Shown: one piece after another, positions 1-10,544 of the stretch
Layout of the letters: the number at the start of each line of letters is the position of its first letter
Position numbering within the stretch: the stretch's first letter is position 1
NCBI GenBank assembly: GCA_000467715.1
Contig: AJFK01000446.1
Span: forward strand, 81,077 to 145,076
Reading direction: 5' to 3'
Source of the DNA: Hysterium pulicare CBS 123377
Taxonomy: Eukaryota > Ascomycota > Dothideomycetes > Hysteriales > Hysteriaceae
Length of the DNA stretch: 64,000 nt
Notes under the pieces: model-generated
Told to the model about the DNA's origin: nothing
What the model saw: only the letters and a program-made list of their open reading frames with translations
Database searches by the model: none
Program-made: the position numbers and the translations under genes

Positions 1-1254
1 TGTTTCCATTATCGTTGAAGCCTTTTAGAATATGCGCTCATAGCCTTACAGGCACCGACTTCCTCTCTGATACTACGGATCATCTTTGGCGGTCTGCTGC
101 GCCACTTCCACCCAATGCACGCTTCCCTGGGGACTACAGACAAGTTATTAGCAGGAGTAAGTTTGTATTAATCCATGCTTATTGATGAACACAGCTAATC
201 TATCTCAATCTAGTCCCAGCAAAACTGGACCCAACTCTCATGAAAGAACCACGCGTCATACAAGGCGTACCACGAATTCCGCAAGCAAAGGCCCGTCGGA
301 AACCCATCCCCTCTATGCTTGGGCCAGGCCCCAACTCCAGGACAATCTCGTCCTAAATTTCTATCTTACGACCAGAACCATCACGACTACGAGCACCAAG
401 AATACCCCATCATCATCATCTCTCTCTACACCTCTCTACTTTTACAATGTACATTATCAGCGCTGGAGCCAAAGGAGTATAATCGGTTGGATTGGTTCCC
501 GTCTTTCCGGCAAAAAATTCTGCATCTTCGGGCGCCAGGTGAGGGCCCTCCAGGTCTACTTTTGGATAGGCATGGTTTGGCATAACCTGGATGGAGAGGC
601 GGTTCACGGTTCGAACCTCTGTTATGCATCTGCAATTGCTCACTGAATCGGTTTTTTTTGTATACTACCTACTAGTTTGATGTGTTGCGGGACGAGACAG
701 TCTAGTAGTCGCGTCTCCAAACATTCTTTTTAAAATAGGGAATGCCTGTTAGACGCATTACCTATCGATTTAATGAGTCTCGATTATAAGATGATACTGC
801 TTCATTGAAGCGTGTGCAAATCTACATGGCCGAGCCGTGTATAGAGAGCATTGAGGACGCGAAAACACGTGCAACTCTTCAGAGATGTGAAACTTGATTG
901 CAAGGGTGCTGTTCCTGGCAGGGCATTAGCGCAGGCCCAAATTAGCACCCGCGTCTTGGCAAACGCCCCTGCTCCAGTGTTCCCCTGGCTGCCCAACTTC
1001 AACCTCTTCACTCGCCGCGACGTTTCAAAACCTTCTTGCTCACTCCTTCACACTCCTTACACCTACTGCAACCTATACATTCTTTTTCTCCTTTCTCTGG
1101 TCACTCTTTCAAGATCCTTTTAACCTACTTATTTTACCTTCGTCTACACAACAACAGCGACCGACCGATCAACCCTTTCCCGAACCATAATTCCCTGTTT
1201 CGAAACCTCTGAAACTCGGCTTCGGACTTCACCAACAAACACCTCTTAGCCACC
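1..1254. other. Left-edge stretch without a supported gene
   Basis: No reading frame here looks like protein, and overlapping frames on both strands are of similar low quality. The part from about 1000 to 1254 is pyrimidine-rich with many CTT and CACT runs, typical of a fungal promoter and 5' leader, and probably serves the wall-protein gene starting at 1255. A short tRNA-like scrap near 578-628 is listed separately. Confidence 0.4.
578..628 (+). other. tRNA-like A-box/B-box scrap with hairpin
   Basis: A sequence resembling a pol III A box (TGGCATAACCTGG, 578-590) is followed about 30 nt later by a B-box match (GGTTCGAACC, 608-617). GCATAAC and GTTATGC form a perfect 7-bp inverted repeat around it. 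The box spacing is about 14 nt too short for a complete tRNA, no anticodon arm fits, and the T stem has a mismatch. It could be a truncated tRNA or SINE relic, or chance. Confidence 0.15.
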
Positions 1255-1958
1255 ATGTTCTCCAAATCCATCCTCGTTATCGCTGTCATTGCCATTGCCA
1301 AGTTGGCGGCTGCTACACCCCCAGCATGTCTCTTGGGCGCCATTAAGTACGTACATCCAAGCGCATTTGGACCCGAAACATCACGATCAAAAAGTCCGAA
1401 AACGTGGATGTAGGCTAACCAGGAACAACAGCACGGCCGATGACCCCTCCAAAGTCAGCGACATCTGCAAGAACAATGACATGACGGGCACAATCGCCAA
1501 ATATTGCGGTAACGACGCGCAAGCGGCTATGGTTTCGTACGCGGATGTCTGCAAGAATGCCGGTGTGCAAGTTTGTACGTCTACTCTCCTTCTCCCTCCT
1601 CCCAACTTTACACATACTCCTCCCACAACTCAAACCACCCTCCACTATCTATTCCGAATCTAGCATTGAGTGAGGATTGAATGCATGCTGATAAGAGAAT
1701 AATATAGCAACCGAAATCAACACAACATCCACAGCCTCCTCCTCTAAAGCAACCGCCAGCAGCAACAAGAGCGCCTCTGGCTCGGCCTCCGGATCCCAAG
1801 CCACAGCTACGGGAACTGGAAAAATAGTCACTAGCGTCACTGGCACGGCATCGGCTACTGGAACCGGGGCTCCGGCTAGTTCGACGGGTGCGGCGGGACG
1901 GTTGGAAGCTGGGGTTATGGCTGCGATTGTGGGTGGGTTAGTCGTTGCTGCTTTGTAA
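1255..1958 (+). CDS. GPI-anchored Ser/Thr-rich cell wall protein with four cysteines
   Basis: Three exons (1255-1346, 1432-1574, 1708-1958) encode about 161 residues. The N-terminus has a hydrophobic signal peptide ending near an AAA-TPP cleavage context. A short secreted core follows with four cysteines (ACLLG, DIC, YC, DVC). Next comes a Ser/Thr/Ala-rich tract that looks like a heavily O-glycosylated stalk. The protein ends in a hydrophobic GPI-attachment tail (AGVMAAIVGGLVVAAL). It should be exported to the plasma membrane and wall. The core has only four cysteines, half the number in a CFEM domain, so I do not call CFEM. Both introns keep frame, and the first has a good GCTAAC branch site. 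Function beyond wall or surface protein is unknown. The start is the only ATG giving a signal peptide. Confidence 0.82.
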
Positions 1959-2674
1959 GCAGGGGGCATTCGAAGATTCGAGGTGGCCGTCTCGGAGGAG
2001 GATGTTGGATATCGCGGGTAGTGGGGTTTGCTGAGTGTGATGGGTTTGGATGGTGAGGGGGGAGGATAAGTCGTAGTGGGAGGTTAGGCAGATTCGATGT
2101 ATAGAACGTCTTTTTCCGAGGCAAAAATACACAAGGATCGATTTCAGCAACGGGCTTGCTCGGATTGTATTATGGAGGTTTCTTTACCTAACTTCTGCGT
2201 CCTTGTAGTGTACGTAGGCGTTGGATTCGGTAAACTTAAATATTATCTCGATATTCCCACCTGCATTACACTGTAGACATGAAACTGTGAGACAGCGCTC
2301 CTTCCACTCTTCATCTTCTAAAACTATAGGTAATCCTAAAGCTCTCTAGTAAGATACACTTAATTGTATTACAAGAAAGCAGTTTCATTAGACTCAGTAT
2401 CGATCTGAACTAAGCATACCATTCATTTGTACCCAGCAAACTTAAGTCTGTTCACCTAAACCTCCATTTTCTATACTTTAATATTAGTGAAGTATAAATC
2501 CCGAATCGAGATTTTAAGAAAAGGCTTCTAGCATCTTCTTTTGATCATCAAAGCGTTCATTAGCATCGAATCACACATCTCAAAAACACACGTAAATCAC
2601 ATACATCACATCACATCGATCACATCAACCCACAACCTTCAACATTTCATTTCATTCATCCAAACCCATCTATC
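1959..2674. other. Convergent 3' region between wall-protein gene and ALG11
   Basis: About 0.7 kb between the stops of two convergent genes. It is AT-rich in the middle and has a CACAT-rich low-complexity patch around 2585-2635. I see no coding frame or RNA gene. Confidence 0.5.
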
Positions 2675-4477
2675 CTAATCTACCAAGCTCCTCCCCCTTC
2701 TTCTACTCTTCTGCAACGCAACCAACCTATCCAGATTCGCAATCCACTTCTCCGCAAACCCACGATCGGTGAATCTGCGCGCCGATTGCCGCGCTCGGAG
2801 GCGCATAGCTAGTGTTTTGTCTGGGGAGAGAGAGAGGGCTTGCGCGAAGGCTTTGGAGTAGGATGGGACGGTTGAAGCGTGGAATCCTGGACGGAAAAGA
2901 GTTAGTATGGCGAAGGCGATCGTGGAAGGGTTTCTGATCATGTGATTTTGTGGTTTGAAGAAAGGGTGCATGGCAGAAGAACTGAAGGGGATGGACGACA
3001 TGAAAAAGGGAAGAGCGCATTTACCGGTTGGCTTTCCCTCTATATCCACCACGATATCTAGTTTTGGACCTCCGGAGTCGTTGACCACGCTTATGAGGCC
3101 CGCGGCTTGGTACTCGACGACGCCGATCCCGAAATGTTCGTTCCACATGCTGTTCACGCCTATGCTAGCTTTCTGTAACCATTCCAAGATCTGAGGCCAC
3201 GACGCATCGCACACGAATTCGACATCGTCTTTGATGCGGAGTTCGTGGGCTAAGAGGCGGAGATTATAGACGCGTGTAGCGTCGTCGCTATCTCGCACCG
3301 AGCCTATAAGTACGAGTTTAGGTGTTTGATTTGGGAAGGAAGGGAAGCTGCTGCTGGAGGTTAGGAGATCGGCGAAGGCTTCGAGGATGAGTTGGTGGTT
3401 TTTTTCGGGGCGGAATTGCGCTATGTAGATTAGATAGGGCCCGCGTTTCGCTTCGCTTGCTTTTGAGACTTCGATTGAGGATTCTACTTCTTCGACTGCG
3501 ACGGGTGGGAAGACGACGTCTATGTCTGTATCTTCGCCTGCGAGTGCTTTCCGGCGGGTGCGGTAGGGGCCCCAGAGCGAGCGGACATGGGCTTGTGTCC
3601 AGGAAGAATTGGTCATGACTACGTCGATTGTGCTGCCGACGTAACAGTATAGTTTTGCGAATAAAGTCCAGTATTGCTTCTTCGCTACTCCTTTCCAGCC
3701 TTCACCCTTGCCTGCATGCACACCCTTGCCCCCGACTGACAATGACTCTAACATATCGGTCGATATTGTGGGGTAGTGTACGTAAGCTCCTGTGGGTACG
3801 GAAGGGAAGAAGAATCTAGATAAAGCTAGAGTGAATGCGTAGCCCACTGTATCTATAAATATGTCGGGGACGAGGAGCGAGAAGGCGTCGTATCCGAGAA
3901 TGATGGAGCCTATGGATTGGCCTAGTAGTGTGAAGTGTGGCCATGTACTGCTGAGGACGTAGTGACGGGTCGTAAGATAGAGGAAATGGATGGTCGGGGG
4001 GTGGAGGTGGATATTGAAGCGGTCTTCAACGCGTTTTAGAATCGCTGCTTTATCGACGTCGTGGTCGCCGGTGTAGACGACGCATACGGCCTCAGGCCAG
4101 CGCTTTTGGGTTGCGCGGATCGCCGCCCAGAGGACGCGTTCGCCGCCTCCGCCGGCGTTGCAAAAGGGGTGGAAGAAGCCTATTATACCGTGCCAATCTT
4201 CATTGGCTTTGCCGCCATTTGTGGCTGTTCCAATGGTTGAACCTTCTATCTCTTCCCAATCGTCCTCTTCGGCGGGTTTTGTTTGCTTCGTTTTATCAGA
4301 CTCATACTGATTCTGCTCAGTAGCTACCCGCGCTAACAAAAGCTCTCTTCTGGTACGTGAAGCGCGGCGAAGGTGGTTCCCAATAGCTTCTCCCGCAACA
4401 CGTAGTAATTTTGGAAGAAGGAGAAGTGAAATGAGGATACAGAGAAGAAAAGAGAGTAAAATGAAAGAGACACTCAT
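2675..4477 (-). CDS. ALG11: GDP-Man:Man3GlcNAc2-PP-dolichol alpha-1,2-mannosyltransferase
   Basis: Alg11 adds the fourth and fifth mannoses to the lipid-linked oligosaccharide on the cytosolic face of the ER, using GDP-mannose, in N-glycan assembly. Exons on the minus strand are 4477-3025 and 2886-2675, joined across a 138-nt intron with an ACTAAC branch site, giving about 554 residues, normal for the family. Residues 4-24 form the N-terminal membrane anchor. The glycine-rich GGGGERVLW segment (about 109-117) is the Alg11-type donor-side motif. The GT4 EX7E motif appears as E447 and E455 in NEHFGIGVVEYQAAG. The intron falls in KPTG-FHAS, restoring the family's C-terminal glycosyltransferase fold. 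The same frame is open 70 codons further upstream, but I chose the ATG at 4477 because it places the transmembrane anchor at the N-terminus. It shares a 246-bp divergent promoter with COX18. Confidence 0.95.
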   Translation of the reverse strand: MSVSFILLSFLLCILISLLLLPKLLRVAGEAIGNHLRRASRTRRELLLARVATEQNQYESDKTKQTKPAEEDDWEEIEGSTIGTATNGGKANEDWHGIIGFFHPFCNAGGGGERVLWAAIRATQKRWPEAVCVVYTGDHDVDKAAILKRVEDRFNIHLHPPTIHFLYLTTRHYVLSSTWPHFTLLGQSIGSIILGYDAFSLLVPDIFIDTVGYAFTLALSRFFFPSVPTGAYVHYPTISTDMLESLSVGGKGVHAGKGEGWKGVAKKQYWTLFAKLYCYVGSTIDVVMTNSSWTQAHVRSLWGPYRTRRKALAGEDTDIDVVFPPVAVEEVESSIEVSKASEAKRGPYLIYIAQFRPEKNHQLILEAFADLLTSSSSFPSFPNQTPKLVLIGSVRDSDDATRVYNLRLLAHELRIKDDVEFVCDASWPQILEWLQKASIGVNSMWNEHFGIGVVEYQAAGLISVVNDSGGPKLDIVVDIEGKPTGKCALPFFMSSIPFSSSAMHPFFKPQNHMIRNPSTIAFAILTLFRPGFHASTVPSYSKAFAQALSLSPDKTLAMRLRARQSARRFTDRGFAEKWIANLDRLVALQKSRRRGRSLVD

Positions 4478-4723
4478 AGTGGAAAAAATGAGCTTGGGGG
4501 TATCTTTAACGAAAAGAGTAAAAAGTGAATGGTGAATGTGGGATTCACGAGTGCCATGGGAGCAGGAAGTTGATGACAGCTCTTGCATGCGGGACGGTGC
4601 CCGGAAATGGCCCTGTTCACCGCCTTCGGCCCGAATTGCGGGAGCTTGAGCTAGGGCCGATTTTTCGATGGGAAAGCTTGCCGACATCTGATCTCCTTCA
4701 ACTCCTCCCTATCCCTAGCCATC
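4478..4723. promoter_or_regulatory. Short divergent promoter ALG11/COX18
   Basis: Only 246 bp separate the two start codons on opposite strands, so both promoters must lie here or overlap the 5' leaders. I see no obvious TATA box. The conserved neighbour arrangement suggests shared regulation, which is inference only. Confidence 0.5.
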
Positions 4724-5776
4724 ATGTTGAATTTGCGTCCTCTCTTTCGACCAGGTTGTCAATTGCTTCCTCGATATGCATTTTCTTCTCCGCAAGCAAA
4801 TGCTAGTCGCCAAAGATTTCAGTCATTCCATGCGACCGCTCCTCTCAAGGAAGGAGAGATCGGCGAAACCATATACGATGCAATGGTCTATCTTCCTCAC
4901 GAGCTCCTCCAGACGCTCCACTCCTTCGATCTACCATGGGCCTTTGTAATTCCCGCCTCAGCATTGATAGTCCGGACTTTCTTCGTCGCCATACCATTTT
5001 CTATCCCGCAACGAAAAGTTCAACAACGTTATCTCAACCTCGACCCTATCCGAAAAGCACTCAGTATTTACAGACGGAGACAGTTGATGCAGAAAGGTGG
5101 GTATGGTACACCTACCGAGGCAGGGTCTTTGGTGCATCTACAAACAAAGAAGGAAATTGCTGCTCTACATAAACGTTGGGACTGTGCCATTCAAAAAAGA
5201 ATGATTTACCCAATTCTCTCACTGCCTATCTTCCTGGTAATGGCTGAAACCATCAGGACGATGACTGGTGCGGGCAGGGGATTGTTAGGTTTAGTCCTAA
5301 AATCTGTTCCCACAGACGTGCCCGTCAGGGAGATCCCCGAATGGACCACCGAAATGATCAAAGAGGTCGGCTCGGGACAAGCGCAAATAGTTCCAAACCC
5401 GCTCCTCGATCTTAGTTTCGCCCATGGAGGCATGCTCTGGTTTCCCAATCTGATGGTTCCGGATCCTTACATGGCGTTGCCTTGCGTCGTCTCCGGCCTC
5501 ATATTCTACAGCGTATGGAAAGGCTCTGATACAGGCGGGAAGATGGAAAAATTATCCCCTATAGCTCTTGGGCTCCGCCGATCTTTGTTGACCTTCTCAT
5601 TATTCATTGCGCCATTGGCTATCAATCTTCCCTCCGGTATTCTTTTGTATTGGGCCTCGAGTTCCGCATCGGCTATGATTTGGCATCGTATCCTGGATAG
5701 ATATTGGCCGCTTACACCCCCTCCGACGCCTTGCAAGCGACCTTTGTTGCTTTTGCCAACACCGAAGAGTCATTAG
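4724..5776 (+). CDS. COX18: Mitochondrial inner-membrane insertase Cox18/Oxa2
   Basis: Single-exon gene of 350 residues in the YidC/Oxa1/Alb3 family. Cox18 (Oxa2 in Neurospora) exports the C-terminal tail of Cox2 across the inner mitochondrial membrane during cytochrome oxidase assembly. The first 40 residues are basic and hydroxylated with few acids, as in a mitochondrial presequence. Hydrophobic segments lie at about 71-91, 161-177, 249-264 and 288-318. The last includes the family-typical INLPSGILLYWASSS stretch. The loop after the first segment is positively charged (RRRQLMQKGG), as usual in the family. It lacks the long C-terminal coiled coil of Oxa1, which favours Cox18 over Oxa1. The gene is convergent with the ornithine carbamoyltransferase gene downstream. 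Confidence 0.9.
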   Translation: MLNLRPLFRPGCQLLPRYAFSSPQANASRQRFQSFHATAPLKEGEIGETIYDAMVYLPHELLQTLHSFDLPWAFVIPASALIVRTFFVAIPFSIPQRKVQQRYLNLDPIRKALSIYRRRQLMQKGGYGTPTEAGSLVHLQTKKEIAALHKRWDCAIQKRMIYPILSLPIFLVMAETIRTMTGAGRGLLGLVLKSVPTDVPVREIPEWTTEMIKEVGSGQAQIVPNPLLDLSFAHGGMLWFPNLMVPDPYMALPCVVSGLIFYSVWKGSDTGGKMEKLSPIALGLRRSLLTFSLFIAPLAINLPSGILLYWASSSASAMIWHRILDRYWPLTPPPTPCKRPLLLLPTPKSH

Positions 5777-6173
5777 TTAAGTACGTGAGACTGAGGGGAC
5801 TGGTTTAATTTCCCCATCCTGAGCGGAATTATTTGTATAACGGGTTCTAGAATATTGAAGACCATGGCCTCCCAACATTCCCAAAGGAGAATTGCAGGCA
5901 TCATTTGGCACTGTCGTCATAAACATTGTATCGATTTTGGCGTCTTTACTTTGTCAAATATACCAGTATTCTGTTGAATTAATCTCACAATATATTATCA
6001 ACTAGCAATATATCATAAAGATTAGATCTGACTTTGGAATAATCGACATGTCAATGATTTTAGCATGCATTCTACCCTGCCTTTAGTTCATTGTATTCAT
6101 TTGCAGTAGCACTTGCGCCTTCTCAACTGCCATCTAATCGTTTCCATGATACGGAGTCTGAGGAGAGAGGCTT
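5777..6173. other. Convergent 3' region COX18/OTC
   Basis: About 400 bp of AT-rich sequence between two convergent stop codons. It probably holds both 3' UTRs. No gene seen. Confidence 0.5.
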
Positions 6174-7360
6174 TCATACTATGTTGCCCTTGTTCACGAC
6201 GAAGGCTTCTAAAGCCGCTGAATCACTAGTCAGTAAAATATGAAGCAAACCTGGTCGATCCACTTACAAATCGCAGCCCACAACCTATTCTCCGCCTCCC
6301 TGAAAACCACTGACCTCGGGCCATAGAACACCTCGTCGCTAACTTCTTCTGCGTGACGGGGTAGGCAGTGCATAAATTGCCAGTTCTCCTTCGCTCCACC
6401 CCTCTTGGCCAACTCCGATGTTATCTGAAAGCCTTTGAAAGCCGCCAGTCGCTTTGCTGTTTCCTCTTCCTGGCCCATCGAAACCCAGGTATCCGTTACA
6501 AGGATATCAGCGTTCTTGATTGCCTCCTCTGGTGAATTCGTTTCGATTAACTTGCCAGCACGATGTGCGGTGGAACCTGACGACTTGATGATTTCCCTCA
6601 TGGTATCAGGGATTGCGTAGTCTTTCGGTGTCGCAACAGCAACATCGACGCCCAGCTTCGTTGCACCAATGGCCATATCAAATAGAACATTATTTGCGTC
6701 ACCTATCCAAGCAATCTTCAACCCTTCGAGACCAAGCGTAGAACTGGAGCTGGAGGGTGTGGTCTCGGATATAGTCAGGAAGTCGGCGATGATCTGGAGG
6801 GGATGGTATAGGTCGGAGAGAGCGTTAATGACTGGCACGGATGAGTGCTTTGCAAGATCCGCGACATCAGAATGCGGGCCAACACGGGCAACAATAGCGG
6901 AGGTCATGCTGGAGAGCACAAGGGAAGTGTCGTAGAGAGATTCGTTTACCTGGGCTCATTGTAAGCAATTGCTTCGTATAGTGCAGGTTTGAAGGAACAT
7001 CTGTACTCCTAACTGTATATCATCTTTTCCTAAGAACATGGGATGGCCGCCCATAGTCACTATAGCCCCTTCCGTTGATACCCTTGTGCGAGTACTTCTC
7101 TTGCTAAAAGTCATAGCTACGGTCTTCCCCGCCAAAGCTCCCAGCAGATTCCTAGGGATCGAGCCAGACTTGATGGCTTGTTTATGTTGGTGCGCATTTC
7201 GAACGAGAGCTGTAAGCTCGGCGGGTGTGAGATCAGCTATTGAAAGCAGATGTCGTGGAGCAAATGGTGAGGTTTTGGGGCTGGCGGGGGACGAGTAAAG
7301 TCGACATTGAGCTTTTGATAAGCTCCGAATAGCTGCAGGAGCAGGTCGAAAAGGAGGCAT
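6174..7360 (-). CDS. argB: Ornithine carbamoyltransferase, mitochondrial
   Basis: Joins ornithine and carbamoyl phosphate to give citrulline in arginine biosynthesis, in the mitochondrial matrix. Three minus-strand exons (7360-7007, 6949-6268, 6217-6174) give 359 residues. Residues 1-30 are a basic presequence. The carbamoyl-phosphate loop STRTR is at 89-93, an HPLQ motif follows in the second exon, and the ornithine-binding HCLPRH loop is at 312-317. The introns are 57 nt and 50 nt. The short last exon restores a family-like C-terminus (ALEAFVVNKGNIV), which reading through the donor would lose. All catalytic motifs are present, so the enzyme should be active. The start codon faces a TAG1-like gene across about 0.4 kb. 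The name follows Aspergillus usage; yeast calls it ARG3 and Neurospora arg-12. Confidence 0.96.
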
Positions 7361-7757
7361 TGTTGCTTGTGAATGTCGCTTGCAATTCTACCACTGCGCA
7401 CACAGCAATTGAAGTTTTATAGCGCGATCCGAGAGTTGGAGTCACGTTCGTTGTTGAGTTTTATTTTTCTGCGCGCCCTGCCTGTCATGCGTCACTAAAA
7501 TCTGGGGTTGCAAGCGTCTGGATTGGCTCGGTTCGTGGTGCTTTCATGGCTATGGCGGTGCTCTTCAAGCCACAGGCGGCGAAGATGACGACCCGAGAGT
7601 GCTTGCCTTCCCTGTTTCACATCACCACCTCGATCCTTCACTCCTTCACTCCACCTCTTTCACGACAATTCTTCATTCTATCGTATATTTCCTTGCCTAC
7701 GAATGATCACCTAGACCGGCGCTTTCAGTTTCATTTCCTTTCCGCATTTGCACCGCT
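7361..7757. promoter_or_regulatory. Divergent promoter OTC/TAG1-like
   Basis: A 397-bp divergent intergenic region. The right half is CT-rich with repeated TTC and CACC runs leading to the ATG at 7758. The sequence TGCGTCACT near 7490 loosely resembles a bZIP (Gcn4/CPC1-type TGACTCA) core but is not a match. Confidence 0.4.
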
Positions 7758-10544
7758 ATGGATACTCCGAACGAAGCCTGGGGTTCCACGAGAACACCCA
7801 GCTCCCGCCCAGCCTCCCAGAAGTCCTCTCGCTCAGCGCGATCAGCACGCTCGCAAGCTACTAGCAGAACAACGGAAGAGACACCACTTTTAGCAAGAGA
7901 AGATAGAACAGATCCTGCAGAAGCGGAGCAGACTCCGGCGACTACATCGCTCTTACATTCCCTGACCGGCTCATCAGGCTCGAAACAAGGCAAACGGAGA
8001 TGGCCAAGCATCGTGGCACTGCTGATTCTTGGTATCGTTTTTGTTGTTATCATGCTTGGGTTTTTGGTGACGGAAGGGATGGAGGAATATGCCATGCAGG
8101 CAGCAGACTTCAAGCCGACGAGGCTATCTTTGGATTCTTTAACTAAGACTGGAGTCAGAGTCAAGGTGGAAGGAGATTTCAATATGGATGCCTCTAAAGT
8201 CAAGAAGAAGTCTGTACGGGACCTTGGAAAGTTCGGGACCTGGATTGCGAGAGAAGTCGAGAGCGGACCGACGGACGTTGATGTATACCTCCCAGAGTAC
8301 GGCGATGTGCTACTTGGCAAGGCCAAAGTTCCCGGAATCAAAGTCAATATCAGAAATGGACACACGACGCACCTAGCTTTTTTCACAGATCTCGAGCCAG
8401 GATCATTAAAAAGTATCCGCAATATTGCCAACGATTGGATAGAAGGACGACTTGGACAACTCCGTGTGAAAGGCGAAGCTAAAGTGCCACTGAAATCCGG
8501 TCTTATCCATTTAGGAGATCAGTCCGTTCAGCAATCTTTGCTGCTTGAAGGTGAGCAAATTCTGTGTTCAGGGCAGAAGAATGACTCGCCTCTATACTGA
8601 CAACACTTTTGTCATAGGAAATGATGTTCCTTCGCTCCCTCAATACAATATCGCTAAACTCAACATTCGTGAAGCTCGCGACGGAAACAAAGGCATGGGT
8701 GCTGATGTTTCTCTGATGGTGATGAACGATTATCCTTTTGATTTCGCAGTGCCTCCAGTTGCTGTCGATGTTTTGGTCGAGGACTGCATGCCTACGGACC
8801 CCTATATAAAGGTCGGAGAAGCAGAGACCGCACATTTGCATATAGAACCGAAGACGGATCTCTACGTAAACGTTACTGGTCATGTGGAAAAGCTTCCAGA
8901 CTCTCTTACGGCGGCATGTCCGGATTCGCTGAAATCACCACTCGACACCTTCATAGGAAACTACATGCATGGCGAAGGTTCCACGATATACATCAATTGC
9001 TGCAAATTCCCCGATCCAGAGACCCCTCAATGGACCCGAGACCTCTTGAAGGACATCACGGTTCCCGTTCCTTTCGTCGGAAAGGCCCCCGAAAACTTGA
9101 TCAAGAATTTTACTCTTGCAGATGTACATTTTGATCTCCCTGACCTGCTGGCTGATCCTGGTACACCGGACGCTCAACCGAAAATATCAGCAATCGTAAA
9201 AGTTTGGGTGGGATTGCCTGGTGAGATGAACTTTCCTGTTGATGTAGACCGTGTCCGCGCAAATGCGGACGTTTACTATCACAGCAAGAAGCTCGGGAAG
9301 TTGCATCTTGAAAAATGGCAAAGGGCGAATTCGACTAGAATTGAAGGCGAAGACGACGAGCCCGCTTCAATTCTAGTAGAAGCAAAGATCAAGAAAGCCC
9401 CTCTTGAGATCACCGATAACGACCTCTTCAGTGAGGTTGTCCAAGCACTCATTTTTGGCGGGAAACCAGTCTACCTTGCAGTAAAAGCGGCTGTGGACGT
9501 TGGAATGGACACACCAATTGGGAGATTTGCAGTGCGGGAGATTCCAGCTGAAGGAACTGTTCCAGTCAAACGTTCGTGATCTCGTTCGTAACCTTGATCG
9601 AATATCCGCATTTAGCTCTATTGCTAATTCATCGCCGCGGTGTAGCAATTGGAGGCGGAAAGGGATTCGGTTCCTTGTCTCCTAAGATCGGAAACCTCAC
9701 CATACTCGATACCAGTCCTACCGGCGTCACCCTATCAGCTATTGTAAACTTCACCAACCCGACAAAATATTCTGCGACGGTGCCCTACTTCAACATCAAC
9801 ATCCTCGTCAACGGCACCTTGCTCGGACAAGCTACCGCTGAGAACGTGTCTGTTGTTCCAGGGAATAACACAAACATACTCGTTAAAGCCGTGTATGATC
9901 CAACTACCAATAGCGGTGACGAGGGCAAGGAAGTTGGCAAAAATTTATTGTCTCAATACATTTCCGGTAAGATTTGAGAGAGTACCCGAGAGCGATGGGC
10001 TTCCATCTGACATTTGGCAGGCTACAACACAACATTGACACTTCAAACTCACAATGGCACGATCCCATCACAACCTGCCATTGGTTTTGCCCTATCATCT
10101 CTCCCGATTGATCTCCCAACGCCTCGACTAAGTACGCCGAAAAAGCCTTCCGACGGCGATGGTGATGATGAAGACGATTCGCCTCACTTCATCAAAGCTG
10201 CAACCATGCACCTAATATCCTCAACAGCAGTCTTTACGCTCTCTTCGCCACTGTCAACTACCACACTTTACATCACTTACCTAAATGCTACATCTTTCTA
10301 CGAAGGTCATCCTGCGGGCACAATCCTCTACGAACTTCCTTTCGCCGTACCCCCGGGGTTATCTGAAACTCCTAGACTGCCCGTCGACTGGAGTATAGGA
10401 GGCGTAGGGTATGAGGCTATTAGGAAGGCGCTAGGTGGGACACTGAAGCTGAAGGCAAATGCGGACGTCGATATCAGAATCGGGAGATGGAATCAGAGGG
10501 TTTGGTTTCAGGGTAGGAGTATTGGAGCAAACGTGAGATTGTAA
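7758..10544 (+). CDS. TAG1-like vacuolar membrane protein, DUF3712 family
   Basis: Four exons (7758-8550, 8618-9571, 9646-9966, 10021-10544) encode about 863 residues. The first 80 residues are Ser/Arg-rich and disordered, with an ETPLL segment like an acidic dileucine sorting signal. One transmembrane helix at about 84-104 makes it a type II protein with a large lumenal region. The lumenal part has repeated beta-rich modules of the LEA/DUF3712 kind (for example LTILDTSPTGVTLSAIVNFTNP) and many N-glycosylation sites. Fungal relatives are often labelled 'pre-rRNA processing protein', but the yeast relative Tag1 (YLR173W) is a vacuolar membrane protein that terminates autophagy. The name by homology is my inference. 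All three introns are short (54-74 nt) and phase 1. Confidence 0.85.

Noticed and set aside
182-646. 154-codon plus-strand frame at the left edge
   Set aside because: Low-complexity Thr/Ser composition, overlapping frames on both strands of equal quality, and no recognised motif.
1347-1663. Reading the wall-protein gene as an uninterrupted frame from 1289
   Set aside because: It begins inside the signal-peptide exon in the wrong frame and reads through two good introns; the spliced model restores signal peptide, stalk and GPI tail.
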